A stretch of DNA of 64,000 nucleotides from Peptoniphilaceae bacterium (GCA_028726605.1 JAQYPV010000007.1:62001-126000), one strand, 5' to 3'; counted from the first letter of the stretch, positions 30,918 through 39,977 are shown. Numbers and translations: made by a program. Notes: generated by a model from the letters alone, not told the origin.

Positions 30918-32612
30918 ATGGATTACCAAAAGGTCTACGAGGAGTGGTTGAACGACGCCTCGTTGGATGCGACGCTTCACGACGAATTAGTCGCCATCCG
31001 GGACGATCTGGAGGAGATTGAGGATCGCTTTTATCAGTCGTTGGAATTCGGCACGGCGGGGCTTCGCGGCAAATTGGGCGCGGGCACGAATCGCATGAAC
31101 GTCGTCACGGTGGCACGGGCGACGGAAGGTTTTGCGCGCATGTTGGACGAAGAAGGGGATGAGGCGAGGGCGAAGGGCGTGGCCATCGGCTACGACGTAC
31201 GCCACATGTCGTTGGAATTCTCTCGTCTTACGGCGGAAATCTTTGCCGGTCACGGAATCAAGGTCTACATGCACAAGGACATCGTCCCCACGCCGGTGTT
31301 GTCCTACACCATCCGCCACTTGAACGCGTACGCGGGCGTCATGATGACGGCGTCGCACAACCCGCGCGAGTACAACGGCTACAAGGCCTACGGCCCCCAC
31401 GGCTCGCAGATCCTGGACGACTGGGCGAAGCGCATCGAAGCGCACAGCGTGGCGGCGGCGGAAGATGGTCACATCGAGCGCTTGCCGTTTGACAAAGCCG
31501 TCGACGCGGGGATCATCACTCTGATCGACGACAGCCTCATGGAGAGCTATCTCAAAAAAGTCCTCGCCCTCACCATTCACGACGACATCGACAAGGACGT
31601 CTCCATCGTCTACTCCCCCTTAAACGGCTGTGGCAACAAGCCCATCCGCGAGACCCTGCGCCGTCGCGGCTTCACCAACATCCACGTGGTGGAGGCCGAG
31701 GAGAATCCGGATCCGGACTTTACGACTACGGGCTATCCCAACCCCGAACGGCCCGAGTGCTTTGCGCTCTCCGAAAAGCTGGGCGCCGAAGTGGGCGCGG
31801 AGCTCTTGATGGCGTCAGACCCGGACTCCGACCGCATTGCGATTGAAGTACGTCGGGAGGACGGCTCCTATGAATTCATCAACGGCAACCACATCGGTGC
31901 CATCCTGACGAACTACATCGTCTCGGAATTGGAGGCGACAGGGCGTCTGCCGCAAAACGGTGCGGTCATCAAGTCCATCGTGACGGGGGACATCGCGCGG
32001 CGCATCACCGAGCGCTATGGACTCAAGCTCATCGAAGTGCTGACGGGTTTCAAGAACATCGCCGCGCCGGTCAACGAATGGGATGAAACGGGAGAACACA
32101 CCTTCGTCTTCGGTTACGAGGAGAGCATCGGATTCAACCGCGGAGCGTTTGTGCGCGACAAGGACGCCGTCTCTTCCGCCATGCTTCTCGCCGAAGCTGC
32201 GGGCTTTTACAAAAAGACGCGGAATTTGACTCTTTTAGACGTGCTACACGAAATCTACGAACAGTACGGCTATCACGCCAACAAGTTGGTCTCGGTCGTG
32301 AAGGAAGGCGCGGATGGGCAGGCGCAGATCCGGCGCATCATGGACGAGTTCCGGGCCCACGGTCTGGGCGAGATGGGAAATTTCGAGGTCGAGGGCGTCG
32401 TCGACTATCTCCGGGACGACACCGGCCTCCCGCGCTCCAACGTCTTGAAGTACACCTTTACTGACGCCAGCTGGTGCGCCATCCGTCCGTCAGGCACAGA
32501 ACCCAAGATCAAACTCTACGTCTACACCGTGGGCAGCGATGCGAAAGAGGCGGACGAAACCGTCGAGCAGCTGACCCAGCGCCTCGTCGCCCGCATGGAA
32601 TCCGTGAATTGA
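30918..32612 (+). CDS. pgcA: phosphoglucomutase/phosphomannomutase
   Basis: Interconverts glucose 6-phosphate and glucose 1-phosphate, supplying GlgC with substrate and draining glycogen breakdown. Four-domain alpha-phosphohexomutase: active-site serine in TASHNPREYNGYK near residues 142-154, metal loop DPDSDR near 301-306, sugar loop GYEESIG near 401-407, and phosphate-binding RPSGTEPK near 524-531. 564 aa is the size of the PgcA-type enzyme. ATG at 30918 follows GAAGGAGGAAGC. It is the last gene of the glycogen operon, 22 bp after pulA and ahead of a hairpin terminator. Confidence 0.94.
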   Translation: MDYQKVYEEWLNDASLDATLHDELVAIRDDLEEIEDRFYQSLEFGTAGLRGKLGAGTNRMNVVTVARATEGFARMLDEEGDEARAKGVAIGYDVRHMSLEFSRLTAEIFAGHGIKVYMHKDIVPTPVLSYTIRHLNAYAGVMMTASHNPREYNGYKAYGPHGSQILDDWAKRIEAHSVAAAEDGHIERLPFDKAVDAGIITLIDDSLMESYLKKVLALTIHDDIDKDVSIVYSPLNGCGNKPIRETLRRRGFTNIHVVEAEENPDPDFTTTGYPNPERPECFALSEKLGAEVGAELLMASDPDSDRIAIEVRREDGSYEFINGNHIGAILTNYIVSELEATGRLPQNGAVIKSIVTGDIARRITERYGLKLIEVLTGFKNIAAPVNEWDETGEHTFVFGYEESIGFNRGAFVRDKDAVSSAMLLAEAAGFYKKTRNLTLLDVLHEIYEQYGYHANKLVSVVKEGADGQAQIRRIMDEFRAHGLGEMGNFEVEGVVDYLRDDTGLPRSNVLKYTFTDASWCAIRPSGTEPKIKLYVYTVGSDAKEADETVEQLTQRLVARMESVN

Positions 32613-32633
32613 ACGAGTCAACATCAGGCATTA

Positions 32634-32675
32634 GAGCACCTTTTGCCCTCGGGCGAAGGGTGCTTCTCTATATTC
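32634..32675 (+). terminator. hairpin terminator after pgcA
   Basis: A 14-bp stem pairs 32635-32648 with 32651-32664 (outer AGCACC/GGTGCT and inner GCCC/GGGC perfect, two wobbles between), loop TC. The tail TCTCTATATT is a weak U-tract. Confidence 0.6.
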
Positions 32676-32700
32676 TGCACAATTTGGCCTTTTGGGGCTA

Positions 32701-32709
32701 TGCTATACT
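32701..32709 (+). promoter_or_regulatory. promoter of the FHA-SEDS-PBP operon
   Basis: TGC then TATACT (32704-32709) is an extended -10 only 18 bp before the FHA start codon, so the leader is very short. The nearest -35-like box (TTTGGC, 32683-32688) is at 15-bp spacing. Confidence 0.6.
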
Positions 32710-32727
32710 TTGGTGCAGGAGGCAACA

Positions 32728-33234
32728 ATGGACAACATCTTCAACGGGCTGGAAGCCCTTCTTTTTACGAAAATCTTCGGCCAAATTGACCTCTACACCA
32801 TCATCTCGCTGGTGTTGAAATTCGTCTTCGTCGTCATCGTCCTGGTCTTCATCGCGCGCATCGTGCGCATGATCACCTTGGATATCCGTCAGACGGTGCG
32901 GCGGCGTCCCGTGGACGCTGCGTCACTCAAACTCCTGCACGACCCGTCGCTCTTCGATTTTCCTATTCGCGACGAGTACTTCCTCTCGGACAACACGAGT
33001 ATCGGCCGCGCGGACGACAACAACATCGTCATCCACGACCGCCGCATGTCGAAGCATCAGGCGCGCATCGTGCAAAATGGGACGCAGTTCTTCATCGACG
33101 ATCTGCAGGCGACCAATCCGACGCTGGTGAACGAAGAACCCGTGGACGGGCCGCGTGAGCTCATGTCTCGCGACATCGTCAACCTCGGGGGCATCGACTT
33201 TCTGTTTTTGCGTGGGGACGAATATGAAGAATAA
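32728..33234 (+). CDS. membrane-anchored FHA-domain protein
   Basis: FHA domains bind phosphothreonine peptides. The 168-aa protein has one N-terminal membrane helix (about residues 22-45, VLKFVFVVIVLVFIARIV) and a cytoplasmic FHA domain (about 80-165) with the expected SIGRADDNNIVI, MSKHQARIV and ATNPTLVNEEP motifs: the Gly-Arg, Ser-x-x-His and Asn contacts are kept. ATG at 32728 follows CAGGAGG. It overlaps the SEDS gene by 11 bp. The order FHA - FtsW/RodA - PBP recalls the actinobacterial fha-rodA-pbpA locus, where a Ser/Thr kinase acts; no kinase gene is in this window. Confidence 0.85.
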   Translation: MDNIFNGLEALLFTKIFGQIDLYTIISLVLKFVFVVIVLVFIARIVRMITLDIRQTVRRRPVDAASLKLLHDPSLFDFPIRDEYFLSDNTSIGRADDNNIVIHDRRMSKHQARIVQNGTQFFIDDLQATNPTLVNEEPVDGPRELMSRDIVNLGGIDFLFLRGDEYEE

Positions 33235-34504
33235 ACTCCTCCACCGACCGTTTCAGGGGCCGGACGAGCTCACGCGCACGTTTCGCTCGGCACGGCGACA
33301 GATCCTCCTGTTCCAACTGCTGGCCCTGGGCCTAGTGTTCGGCTTCACCATTGACACCTTGAATCAAGAGACATTGCTCTTCGGCGTCGGGCTCATCGTC
33401 TCCACCTTTGTCTCGCTGTTGTTCTTGCGTTGGGTTTCGCACGGGGAGCCGTACCTCGTGATGATCGCCAGCATGATCTTCTCCATCGGCATCATCATGA
33501 TCTATCGCATCGAGCCGGAGCTGGGGATGCGTCAGCTGGTCATCTACCTGGGAAGCCTCGTGTGCTTCTTCTTCGTCTATTTCATCGTGCGCGCGGGACA
33601 TCGCCTGTTTGAGGGGCACGAGATCTTCTACTACGCCGTCACTGTGGGATTGTTCCTCGTCACCTTGGTCTTCGGTCTCACGCTGGGAGGCGCGCGCAAC
33701 TGGATCACGGTGGCGGGCGTGCGCGTACAGCCGTCGGAATTTGCCAAAATTCCCTTTGTCTTCTTCGTGGCGTCTTGGTATACGCATTACGAGCGCTACC
33801 AGACGAGCCTCGTGATGAAAATGTCGCTGAGTATCGCCGTCTACGTCCTCCTGGCCCTCTTCATGCTGCAACGCGAACTGGGGACGGCCGCGGTGTTCTT
33901 TGTGGTGCTCATCGCTTCGCAGGCGGCCTTTGAGCGCAATCGGTGGATCCCCTTTTTGAACATCGCCTTGGCGTGCCTGGGCCTCTTCGTGGCCTATCAC
34001 CTCTTTTCGCACGTGCGCGTGCGCTTCGACATGTGGCTCAATCCCTGGTCGGACTTCAACGACAAGGGTTATCAGATCATCCAGGCGCTGTTCGCCATCG
34101 CGGAAGGCGGCTTTTTCGGCACCGGCATCGGACTCGGCCAACCGACGCGCATCCCGCTGGGTCACTCGGATTTCATCTTCGCCTCGACCATCGAAGAAAT
34201 GGGACTCTTCATGGGCATCTGCCTCATCTTCTTGTTCATCATCTTGCTCTATCGGGGCTTTAAGTACGCGATGCAGCAGGAGCGAGACTTTTACGCGGCG
34301 TTAGCGGTCTGCATCAGTACGCAGTTTGCGGCACAGGCCCTCATCATGTTTGCCGGCGTCTTCAAGGTCATTCCGCTCACGGGCATTACCGTGCCGTTTT
34401 TGACCTATGGCGGCTCTTCGCTATTGTCGAGTTTCATTCTGCTCGGGGCGCTTCAGGCGTGCGCCGAGAATTTCACACTGGAGGTGCGCCATGAAACGAA
34501 GTAA
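33224..34504 (+). CDS. SEDS-family peptidoglycan glycosyltransferase (FtsW/RodA/SpoVE)
   Basis: SEDS proteins polymerise glycan strands from lipid II together with a class B PBP. The 426-aa protein is polytopic with about ten membrane helices. The conserved large outer loop carries NPWSDFNDKGYQIIQAL and GTGIGLGQPTRIPLGHSDFI, including the catalytic-type Asp region; the C-terminus has GITVPFLTYGGSSLLSSF. ATG at 33224 is inside the FHA gene. The PBP gene overlaps its 3' end by 14 bp, so a RodA- or FtsW-like SEDS/PBP pair is probable; sequence does not decide elongation versus division. Confidence 0.93.
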   Translation: MKNKLLHRPFQGPDELTRTFRSARRQILLFQLLALGLVFGFTIDTLNQETLLFGVGLIVSTFVSLLFLRWVSHGEPYLVMIASMIFSIGIIMIYRIEPELGMRQLVIYLGSLVCFFFVYFIVRAGHRLFEGHEIFYYAVTVGLFLVTLVFGLTLGGARNWITVAGVRVQPSEFAKIPFVFFVASWYTHYERYQTSLVMKMSLSIAVYVLLALFMLQRELGTAAVFFVVLIASQAAFERNRWIPFLNIALACLGLFVAYHLFSHVRVRFDMWLNPWSDFNDKGYQIIQALFAIAEGGFFGTGIGLGQPTRIPLGHSDFIFASTIEEMGLFMGICLIFLFIILLYRGFKYAMQQERDFYAALAVCISTQFAAQALIMFAGVFKVIPLTGITVPFLTYGGSSLLSSFILLGALQACAENFTLEVRHETK

Positions 34505-35888
34505 ACGGCGACTCGCCATCCTCATGGCGCTGATTCTCGCCCTCTTTTTCGGACTCATCCTGTACATGGTCTACTTTGAGTTCGTGGAGGCGCCGGGCTT
34601 GCGGGCGGATGCGCGCAACATGCGAAACTGGGTCGACGAAACGCAGTTCGGCCGCGGACGTTTCTACGATCGCCATCAACACGAGATCGTGGGGCGGGAA
34701 CGGCAGGAGGACGGCACCTATGTGCGCTACGTCAATCATCCGAATATGTATTCGCACCTCATCGGCTACAACTCGAAGATGTACGGCAAGACGGGTCTGG
34801 AATCGGCGCTCAATGCGCGCCTTTTGAATCTGCCGGGCGACAACCCCATCGCGGCATTGCGCGGTCAGGTTTTAAACGAGGGCGTGGGCAATGACGCCGT
34901 GCTCACCATCGACAACGACTTGCAATACGAGGCGTACACGGCCCTTGAAGGACACAAGGGCGCGGCCGTCATCTTAAATCCCAAGACGGGCGAGGTGCTC
35001 GCCATGGTGTCCTTGCCGAGCTTCAACCTCAACACCATGGAAGACGACTGGTCGTCTCTCGTCGAGGACGATGAGGGCCGCCTCTTTCCTCGGGCCACGC
35101 AAGGCCTCTACGCGCCTGGCTCTGTGATGAAGCCCATCACGGCCCTGGCGCTCTTGGAGGCGGGCGTGGACTTGAACTACGAAGACACCGGCCAGACGAC
35201 CGTCGAGGGCAAAACCTATCAGAATTACAATGGCAATGCCTATGGTTCCATCGGCCTGATGGAAGCGTTGATGCATTCGTCCAACGTCTACTTCATCGAC
35301 AAGACGAAAGACCTCAGTGCGGATGCCCTCGGCGACGCTGCGGCCTCCTTTGGCTTCAATCAGCCCTTGCCGTTTGAAGTGAAGACGGCGCAGTCAGTGG
35401 CTCCGTATGAGGAAGGGATGGACACGAATCAGAAGGTCTCCAACGCCTTTGGCCAGGGCGACGTTCTGGTGACTCCTCTGCAGATGGCCGTGGCGTACGG
35501 AGCTCTTGCCAATGGCGGCAAGGTGATGCGTCCCTATGTGGTGTCGCATTGGCTGTCTCCCAAGGGGGCGACGCTCGCACCGACCGGGACGCAAGTGCTC
35601 GAGTCCATCGATTCAGCGCATGTGCGCACGATCGATAAAGCCCTTCAGGCCACCGCGGATGAAAACGGCCTCTCCGAGCGGGTGGGGGAAGCCGTCGCGG
35701 GCAAGACGGGCACGGCGCAGACGTCGGGGGACTCCACCAATGCGTGGACGATTGCCTACGCGCCGGCCGATAAGCCGCGCGTGCTCGTGGCCCTCGTCTT
35801 GGAAGACGACGGTCGCACGGGAGGCGAAGCTGCGCTGCCTTTGGTGGCTGACCTGCTTCGAACAGCCCTTCAAGAGACGGAGGAGTAA
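34491..35888 (+). CDS. penicillin-binding protein, transpeptidase class
   Basis: Forms peptidoglycan cross-links. A single N-terminal membrane anchor (about residues 9-30) is followed by a short pedestal domain and the transpeptidase domain. The active-site set is complete: SVMK near residue 210, SSN near 263 and KTGT near 405. 465 aa is close to the actinobacterial/clostridial PbpA type rather than large class B proteins. ATG at 34491 with GGAGG upstream, inside the end of the SEDS gene. Its length, lack of a glycosyltransferase domain and the SEDS neighbour support a SEDS-partner role. Confidence 0.92.
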   Translation: MKRSKRRLAILMALILALFFGLILYMVYFEFVEAPGLRADARNMRNWVDETQFGRGRFYDRHQHEIVGRERQEDGTYVRYVNHPNMYSHLIGYNSKMYGKTGLESALNARLLNLPGDNPIAALRGQVLNEGVGNDAVLTIDNDLQYEAYTALEGHKGAAVILNPKTGEVLAMVSLPSFNLNTMEDDWSSLVEDDEGRLFPRATQGLYAPGSVMKPITALALLEAGVDLNYEDTGQTTVEGKTYQNYNGNAYGSIGLMEALMHSSNVYFIDKTKDLSADALGDAAASFGFNQPLPFEVKTAQSVAPYEEGMDTNQKVSNAFGQGDVLVTPLQMAVAYGALANGGKVMRPYVVSHWLSPKGATLAPTGTQVLESIDSAHVRTIDKALQATADENGLSERVGEAVAGKTGTAQTSGDSTNAWTIAYAPADKPRVLVALVLEDDGRTGGEAALPLVADLLRTALQETEE

Positions 35889-35926
35889 GTGCTGCGGAGG
35901 AAGGGGCGTCAACGGCCCCTTTCCTC

Positions 35927-35955
35927 TTGACAGGTTGTTAGTGCACGCGTACAGT
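35927..35955 (+). promoter_or_regulatory. feoAB promoter
   Basis: Perfect -35 TTGACA (35927-35932), 17-bp spacer, -10 TACAGT (35950-35955). A G/C hairpin at about 35899-35923 just upstream lacks a T-run and may weakly terminate the PBP transcript. Confidence 0.85.
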
Positions 35956-35958
35956 GAT

Positions 35959-35984
35959 CATGAGTTAGTAAGTGCTAACTCATG
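35959..35984 (+). promoter_or_regulatory. palindromic operator at the feoAB start site
   Basis: CATGAGTTAG (35959-35968) and CTAACTCATG (35975-35984) are perfect 10-bp inverted arms with a 6-bp spacer. The site begins 3 bp after the -10 and covers the expected transcription start, the usual place for a repressor. The TTAG/CTAA core resembles DtxR/IdeR/MntR-type metal-regulator boxes; which repressor binds is inference. Confidence 0.75.
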
Positions 35985-36015
35985 GGTTGAAACTGAACAA
36001 ATACATAAGCGAGGC

Positions 36016-36354
36016 ATGATGATATCTTTACAGCAATTGCCCGTGGGGGCAACGGCGAGCGTCGTTCGCGTACACGGCACGGGGGCTCTCCGCCGGCGCA
36101 TGCTCGACGTGGGCCTCACGCGCGGCGCGGAAGTACACGTGCGCAAAGTGGCGCCGCTGGGAGATCCCATTGAGATCTCACTGAGGCATTACACCTTGTC
36201 CATTCGAAGAGAAGACGCTGCGATCGTCGAAATCGAATCCGATTCATCTCTTTCAGGTCACAACGACACAAAGCATTCGGGCAGAAAGGAGCAGGATGGG
36301 CATTCAAATGGCACTGGCGGGAAATCCCAACGCCGGAAAGACAACGCTGTTTAA
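36016..36354 (+). CDS. feoA: ferrous iron transport protein A, with C-terminal tail overlapping feoB
   Basis: FeoA is a small SH3-like cytoplasmic protein that works with FeoB in Fe(II) uptake. The usual 75-residue core is clear: LQQLPVGATASVVRV, RRMLDVGLTRGAEVHV, GDPIEISLRHYTLSIRRED. The frame then stays open for about 38 polar residues and ends 59 bp inside feoB, which is unusual. ATG at 36016 or 36019; the ribosome site (GAGG at 36011-36014) is weak and fits 36019 better. The tail has no recognisable fold and may simply reflect a lost stop codon. Confidence 0.82.
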   Translation: MMISLQQLPVGATASVVRVHGTGALRRRMLDVGLTRGAEVHVRKVAPLGDPIEISLRHYTLSIRREDAAIVEIESDSSLSGHNDTKHSGRKEQDGHSNGTGGKSQRRKDNAV

Positions 36355-38464
36355 CGATTTGACCGGGTCCAATCAGTTCGTGGGCAACTGGCCGGGCGTC
36401 ACCGTGGAGAAAAAAGAGGGTCGGCTCAAAGGGGAAGACGACGTCCGTGTCCTGGATCTTCCCGGAATCTACTCGCTGTCGCCGTATACGCTCGAAGAGG
36501 TCATCACGAGGGAAGCACTCTTCGAGGAGCAGCCCGACGTCATCATCAACATCGTCGACGCCACGAACATCGAACGCAATCTCTACCTGACGCTTCAGTT
36601 ACTCGAACTGGATATGCCCATGGTCGTCGCACTCAACATGATGGACGAGGTGGAAAAAGAAGGCCACCACATCCGCTTGAATCAGCTGACGCTGGAATTG
36701 GGCTGTCCGGTTTTTCCCATCTCTGCGCTGCGTGGCACGGGTGTGGACGATCTGGTGAAAGGCGCTCTGTTACAGGCGCAGAACCGGCAAAAGCCCGTGG
36801 GGAAGCGTTCTTATCCGAATGCGCTTGAAAAAGCTATACAGAAAGTGGAGCAGACGCTCACCTCCGAACAGGAGCGCCCGCGGTGGAGCGCCATCAAACT
36901 CTTGGAAGCCGATCCGCGCGTCCTGGAGAGTGTGACGCTCAGCGATGTCGAGCAAAAGGCGTTACACGACATTCGCGCGGCGCTTGAGCGCCAAACTGAC
37001 GATGACGCGGAAGAACTCATCGCCACAGCGCGCTATGAGGCGATTGAGCAGATCGTCGCGCGCAGCGTGCATCGAAAGGAGGAGACGCACACCCTCTCCG
37101 ATCGCATCGACGCCGTCCTCACGCATCGCGTCCTGGCGCTGCCGCTCTTCGTCGTCATCATGTTCGGCATCTACTGGCTCGCCATGGTGGGCGTGGGACG
37201 GAATGCCACGGATTGGGCGAACGAGCGCCTGTTCGGCGACGGATTTACGGTGTTCGGCGCCTGGGTGCCGGGCGTTCCGGTCCTCGTCGAAAACGCATTA
37301 ACGGCGCTCCACGCGCCCCTTTGGCTTCTGCGCCTCGCCGTGGACGGCATCGTCGCGGGCGTTGGCGCCGTATTGGGCTTTCTACCGCAGATGTTCGTGC
37401 TGTTCTTCATGTTGGCGCTCCTAGAATCCTGCGGGTACATGTCGCGCATCGCCTTCGTACTGGACCGCCTCTTCCGCTATTTCGGCTTGTCGGGCAAGTC
37501 CTTCATCCCCATGCTCATCGGAACGGGGTGCAGCGTGCCGGGCATCATGGCCACGCGCACCATCGAAAGCGACCGCGACCGCCACGTGACCATCATGACC
37601 ACGTCTTTCTTGCCCTGCAGCGCCAAGGTGGGTGTCATTTCCATGATCTCCGGCGCGCTGTTCGGTGGCTCGCCGGCCGTGGCGACGTCGTCGTACTTCA
37701 TCGGAATGGCCGCCGTTGCCCTTTCCGGTCTCATGCTCAAAAAGACGAAGCGCTTTGCCGGCGACCCGTCGCCCTTTGTGATGGAGATGCCGCCGTACCG
37801 GCTGCCGCTCTTGCGCAACGTCTTGCGCACGACGTGGGAGCACGTGAAGGCGTTCGTGCGCAAAGCGGCGTCCATCATCTTGCTCTCTACAGTCATCATC
37901 TGGTTTGCGTCGTCCTTCGGGTGGGTGGACGGCACGTTCACGATGCTCGCGGAAGACGAGATTTCCCATTCTCTCCTCGCGGGAATCGGCAGCGCCATTG
38001 CCTGGATCTTCGCCCCTCTGGGTTGGAGAAATTGGCAGGCGGCTGTGGCGTCTTTGAGCGGACTCGTCGCCAAGGAGAACATCGTCTCTACGCTCGCCGT
38101 GCTCAACCAAGTGAGCGAAGAAGGGCTGGGGGAGGCCATTGCAGCGATGATGACGCCGCTTTCCGGCTTTTCGTTCCTGGTCTTTAACCTCCTGTGCGCG
38201 CCCTGCTTTGCCGCTATCGGCGCGATGATCGGAGAATTTCGAAGTGCGCACTGGACGCTCTTTGCCGTGGGCTATCAGTGTGGCTTCGCCTATGCGATAT
38301 CTCTGATGATCTACCAGTTTGGGTCACTTTTCATGGGAGAAGTCCATCCGTTGGGGCTCGCCGCGGCACTTTTGACCCTTGGCGTCATGATCTACTTCAT
38401 CGCGTTCAAAAAGACGCCCCCGACGCATTGGGAGTCGAACGTGACACCTCCGCGCATGGCATGA
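36296..38464 (+). CDS. feoB: ferrous iron transport protein B
   Basis: FeoB is the membrane Fe(II) transporter with an N-terminal GTPase domain. G1 GNPNAGKTT is at residues 9-17, G3 DLPG near 54-57, G4 NMMD near 117-120; a helical linker follows and then about ten membrane helices from residue 280, with the two Gate motifs (including GTGCSVPGIMATR and the NLLCAPCFAAIGA region). 722 aa is standard. ATG at 36296 follows AAAGGAGC. No FeoC-like gene follows. Expression should follow the metal-responsive operator ahead of feoA. Confidence 0.96.
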   Translation: MGIQMALAGNPNAGKTTLFNDLTGSNQFVGNWPGVTVEKKEGRLKGEDDVRVLDLPGIYSLSPYTLEEVITREALFEEQPDVIINIVDATNIERNLYLTLQLLELDMPMVVALNMMDEVEKEGHHIRLNQLTLELGCPVFPISALRGTGVDDLVKGALLQAQNRQKPVGKRSYPNALEKAIQKVEQTLTSEQERPRWSAIKLLEADPRVLESVTLSDVEQKALHDIRAALERQTDDDAEELIATARYEAIEQIVARSVHRKEETHTLSDRIDAVLTHRVLALPLFVVIMFGIYWLAMVGVGRNATDWANERLFGDGFTVFGAWVPGVPVLVENALTALHAPLWLLRLAVDGIVAGVGAVLGFLPQMFVLFFMLALLESCGYMSRIAFVLDRLFRYFGLSGKSFIPMLIGTGCSVPGIMATRTIESDRDRHVTIMTTSFLPCSAKVGVISMISGALFGGSPAVATSSYFIGMAAVALSGLMLKKTKRFAGDPSPFVMEMPPYRLPLLRNVLRTTWEHVKAFVRKAASIILLSTVIIWFASSFGWVDGTFTMLAEDEISHSLLAGIGSAIAWIFAPLGWRNWQAAVASLSGLVAKENIVSTLAVLNQVSEEGLGEAIAAMMTPLSGFSFLVFNLLCAPCFAAIGAMIGEFRSAHWTLFAVGYQCGFAYAISLMIYQFGSLFMGEVHPLGLAAALLTLGVMIYFIAFKKTPPTHWESNVTPPRMA

Positions 38465-38493
38465 AAAAAGCCGCTCCGAGGAGCGGTTTTTTT
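38465..38493. terminator. bidirectional terminator between feoB and trkH
   Basis: CCGCTC (38471-38476) pairs with GAGCGG (38481-38486) around loop CGAG. A-run on the left (38464-38469) and T-run on the right (38487-38493) let it act for both convergent genes. Confidence 0.85.
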
Positions 38494-38510
38494 GCTTCAA
38501 ATGCTGGTGC

Positions 38511-39977
38511 TCAGTGCTTTCGCCAAGTTTTGGGCGCGAAGAGGATGAGGACGGGCCAGAGTTCCAGGCGGCCGGCGATCATCCCGAAACTCAGGACCAA
38601 TTTGGTGATCGGGGAGAAGCCAAAATAGTTGCCTGTGGGGCCCACAACATTCCCCAGCCCCGGTCCGACGTTGTTGAAGGTCGCAAGCACCGTCGTCATG
38701 GCCGTCTCCAGCGAATCGGTGTTGGCGTCAAGCGTGACGATGAGCAGCAAGAGGATGGCGAGCACGATGTAGACGGCCGTGTACCCGTGAAGCTGTTTTT
38801 GCGTGGAGGCGTTCATGGTCTCCCCATTGAACTGCAGGGGCACCACGTGACGCGGGTGACGCGTCTGCACGAGGGAGCGCAGACCAGCTTTCAGAGAGAT
38901 GGCAATGCGCGAGACTTTGAAGCCTCCCGCCGTGGAGCCGCCACAGCCGCCGATGATCATGGCCAGCATCAAGATGACCCGCGAGAAGAGCGGCCACTTT
39001 GCGAAGTCCGCTGTGGCGTACCCCGTGGTGGAGATGATGGAGGAGAGGGAGAAGGCGGCGTCGCGTAGCACCGGTTCAAAGCCCTGTGTCATATAGCCCC
39101 GGGCGATGAGATCGATCACGATGAGTCCCGTCATCCCGAGCACGATGCGCAAAAACCAGCGAAACTCCTCGTCCTCCCACATCTTGCGGGCTTTTCCGAT
39201 CAATACGAAGTAGTACAAGTTCATGTTGACGCCGAAGACGAACATGCCGATGGTGATGATCCATTGGATGGCAGGGGAGGTGTAGTACCCGATAGACGCC
39301 GCCTTGATGCCGAAGCCGCCGGTGCCGGCGGTGCCGAACGCGTGGCAGATGGAGTCAAAGAGGGGCATGCCGGCGAAGACCAGGAGCAAAATCAGAATGG
39401 TCGTCATGCCAAGGTAGATGCCGTAGAGGATGCGCGCCGTGTCTGAGAGGCGCGCGACCAACTTCCCAAAGCTCGGGCCCGGCATTTCCGCTTTGGCGAT
39501 CTGAACGGAGCTGGAAGAGGCGCGGGGGATGAGAGCCAGGAAGAAGACCAGGACACCCATGCCGCCGATCAGATGGGTGAACGAGCGCCAAAAGATGACC
39601 GAGTGGCTCAGCACCTCGACGTTTTGGGCGACCGAAGCGCCCGTGGTGGTGAGTCCCGATGAGATTTCGAAAAAGCTGTCCACGAGGGACGGGTATTCGC
39701 CCGTGAGGTAGAGGGGAAGCCCGCCGACGAAGGAGAAGAGAATCCAGAGCAAGGCGCAGATCACCATGCCTTCACGCGCGTAAAAGGTCATTTCGCTCGG
39801 CTTTTTCCGTCCGAAGGCCAGATAGCAGCCGAGGGAGAGGCCGATGGCGATGAGCCAGGCCGTCACGTGCGTGGCGTTCTCGCCGTAGAACAGAGACACG
39901 CCGAGGGGAAAGCAGAGCAGGAGGGCAAACGCTGCGAACACGCGGCCGACGATAAAGCGGACGATGGAGCGGTTCAT
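38511..39977 (-). CDS. trkH: Trk/Ktr-type potassium uptake membrane subunit
   Basis: Pore-forming subunit of a Trk/Ktr K+ uptake system. The 488-aa protein has four M1-P-M2-like repeats; the pore loops can be seen as GLTTTGASV (about residues 108-116), FGTAGTGGFG (about 213-222), STTGYATADF and NNVGPGLGNVVGP. Start at 39977 overlaps the trkA stop by 4 bp, so the two are translated together. RBS on the minus strand lies in the end of trkA (CGGGGGG). Length and repeats fit TrkH/TrkG-type proteins better than the shorter KtrB. Confidence 0.93.
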   Translation of the reverse strand: MNRSIVRFIVGRVFAAFALLLCFPLGVSLFYGENATHVTAWLIAIGLSLGCYLAFGRKKPSEMTFYAREGMVICALLWILFSFVGGLPLYLTGEYPSLVDSFFEISSGLTTTGASVAQNVEVLSHSVIFWRSFTHLIGGMGVLVFFLALIPRASSSSVQIAKAEMPGPSFGKLVARLSDTARILYGIYLGMTTILILLLVFAGMPLFDSICHAFGTAGTGGFGIKAASIGYYTSPAIQWIITIGMFVFGVNMNLYYFVLIGKARKMWEDEEFRWFLRIVLGMTGLIVIDLIARGYMTQGFEPVLRDAAFSLSSIISTTGYATADFAKWPLFSRVILMLAMIIGGCGGSTAGGFKVSRIAISLKAGLRSLVQTRHPRHVVPLQFNGETMNASTQKQLHGYTAVYIVLAILLLLIVTLDANTDSLETAMTTVLATFNNVGPGLGNVVGPTGNYFGFSPITKLVLSFGMIAGRLELWPVLILFAPKTWRKH

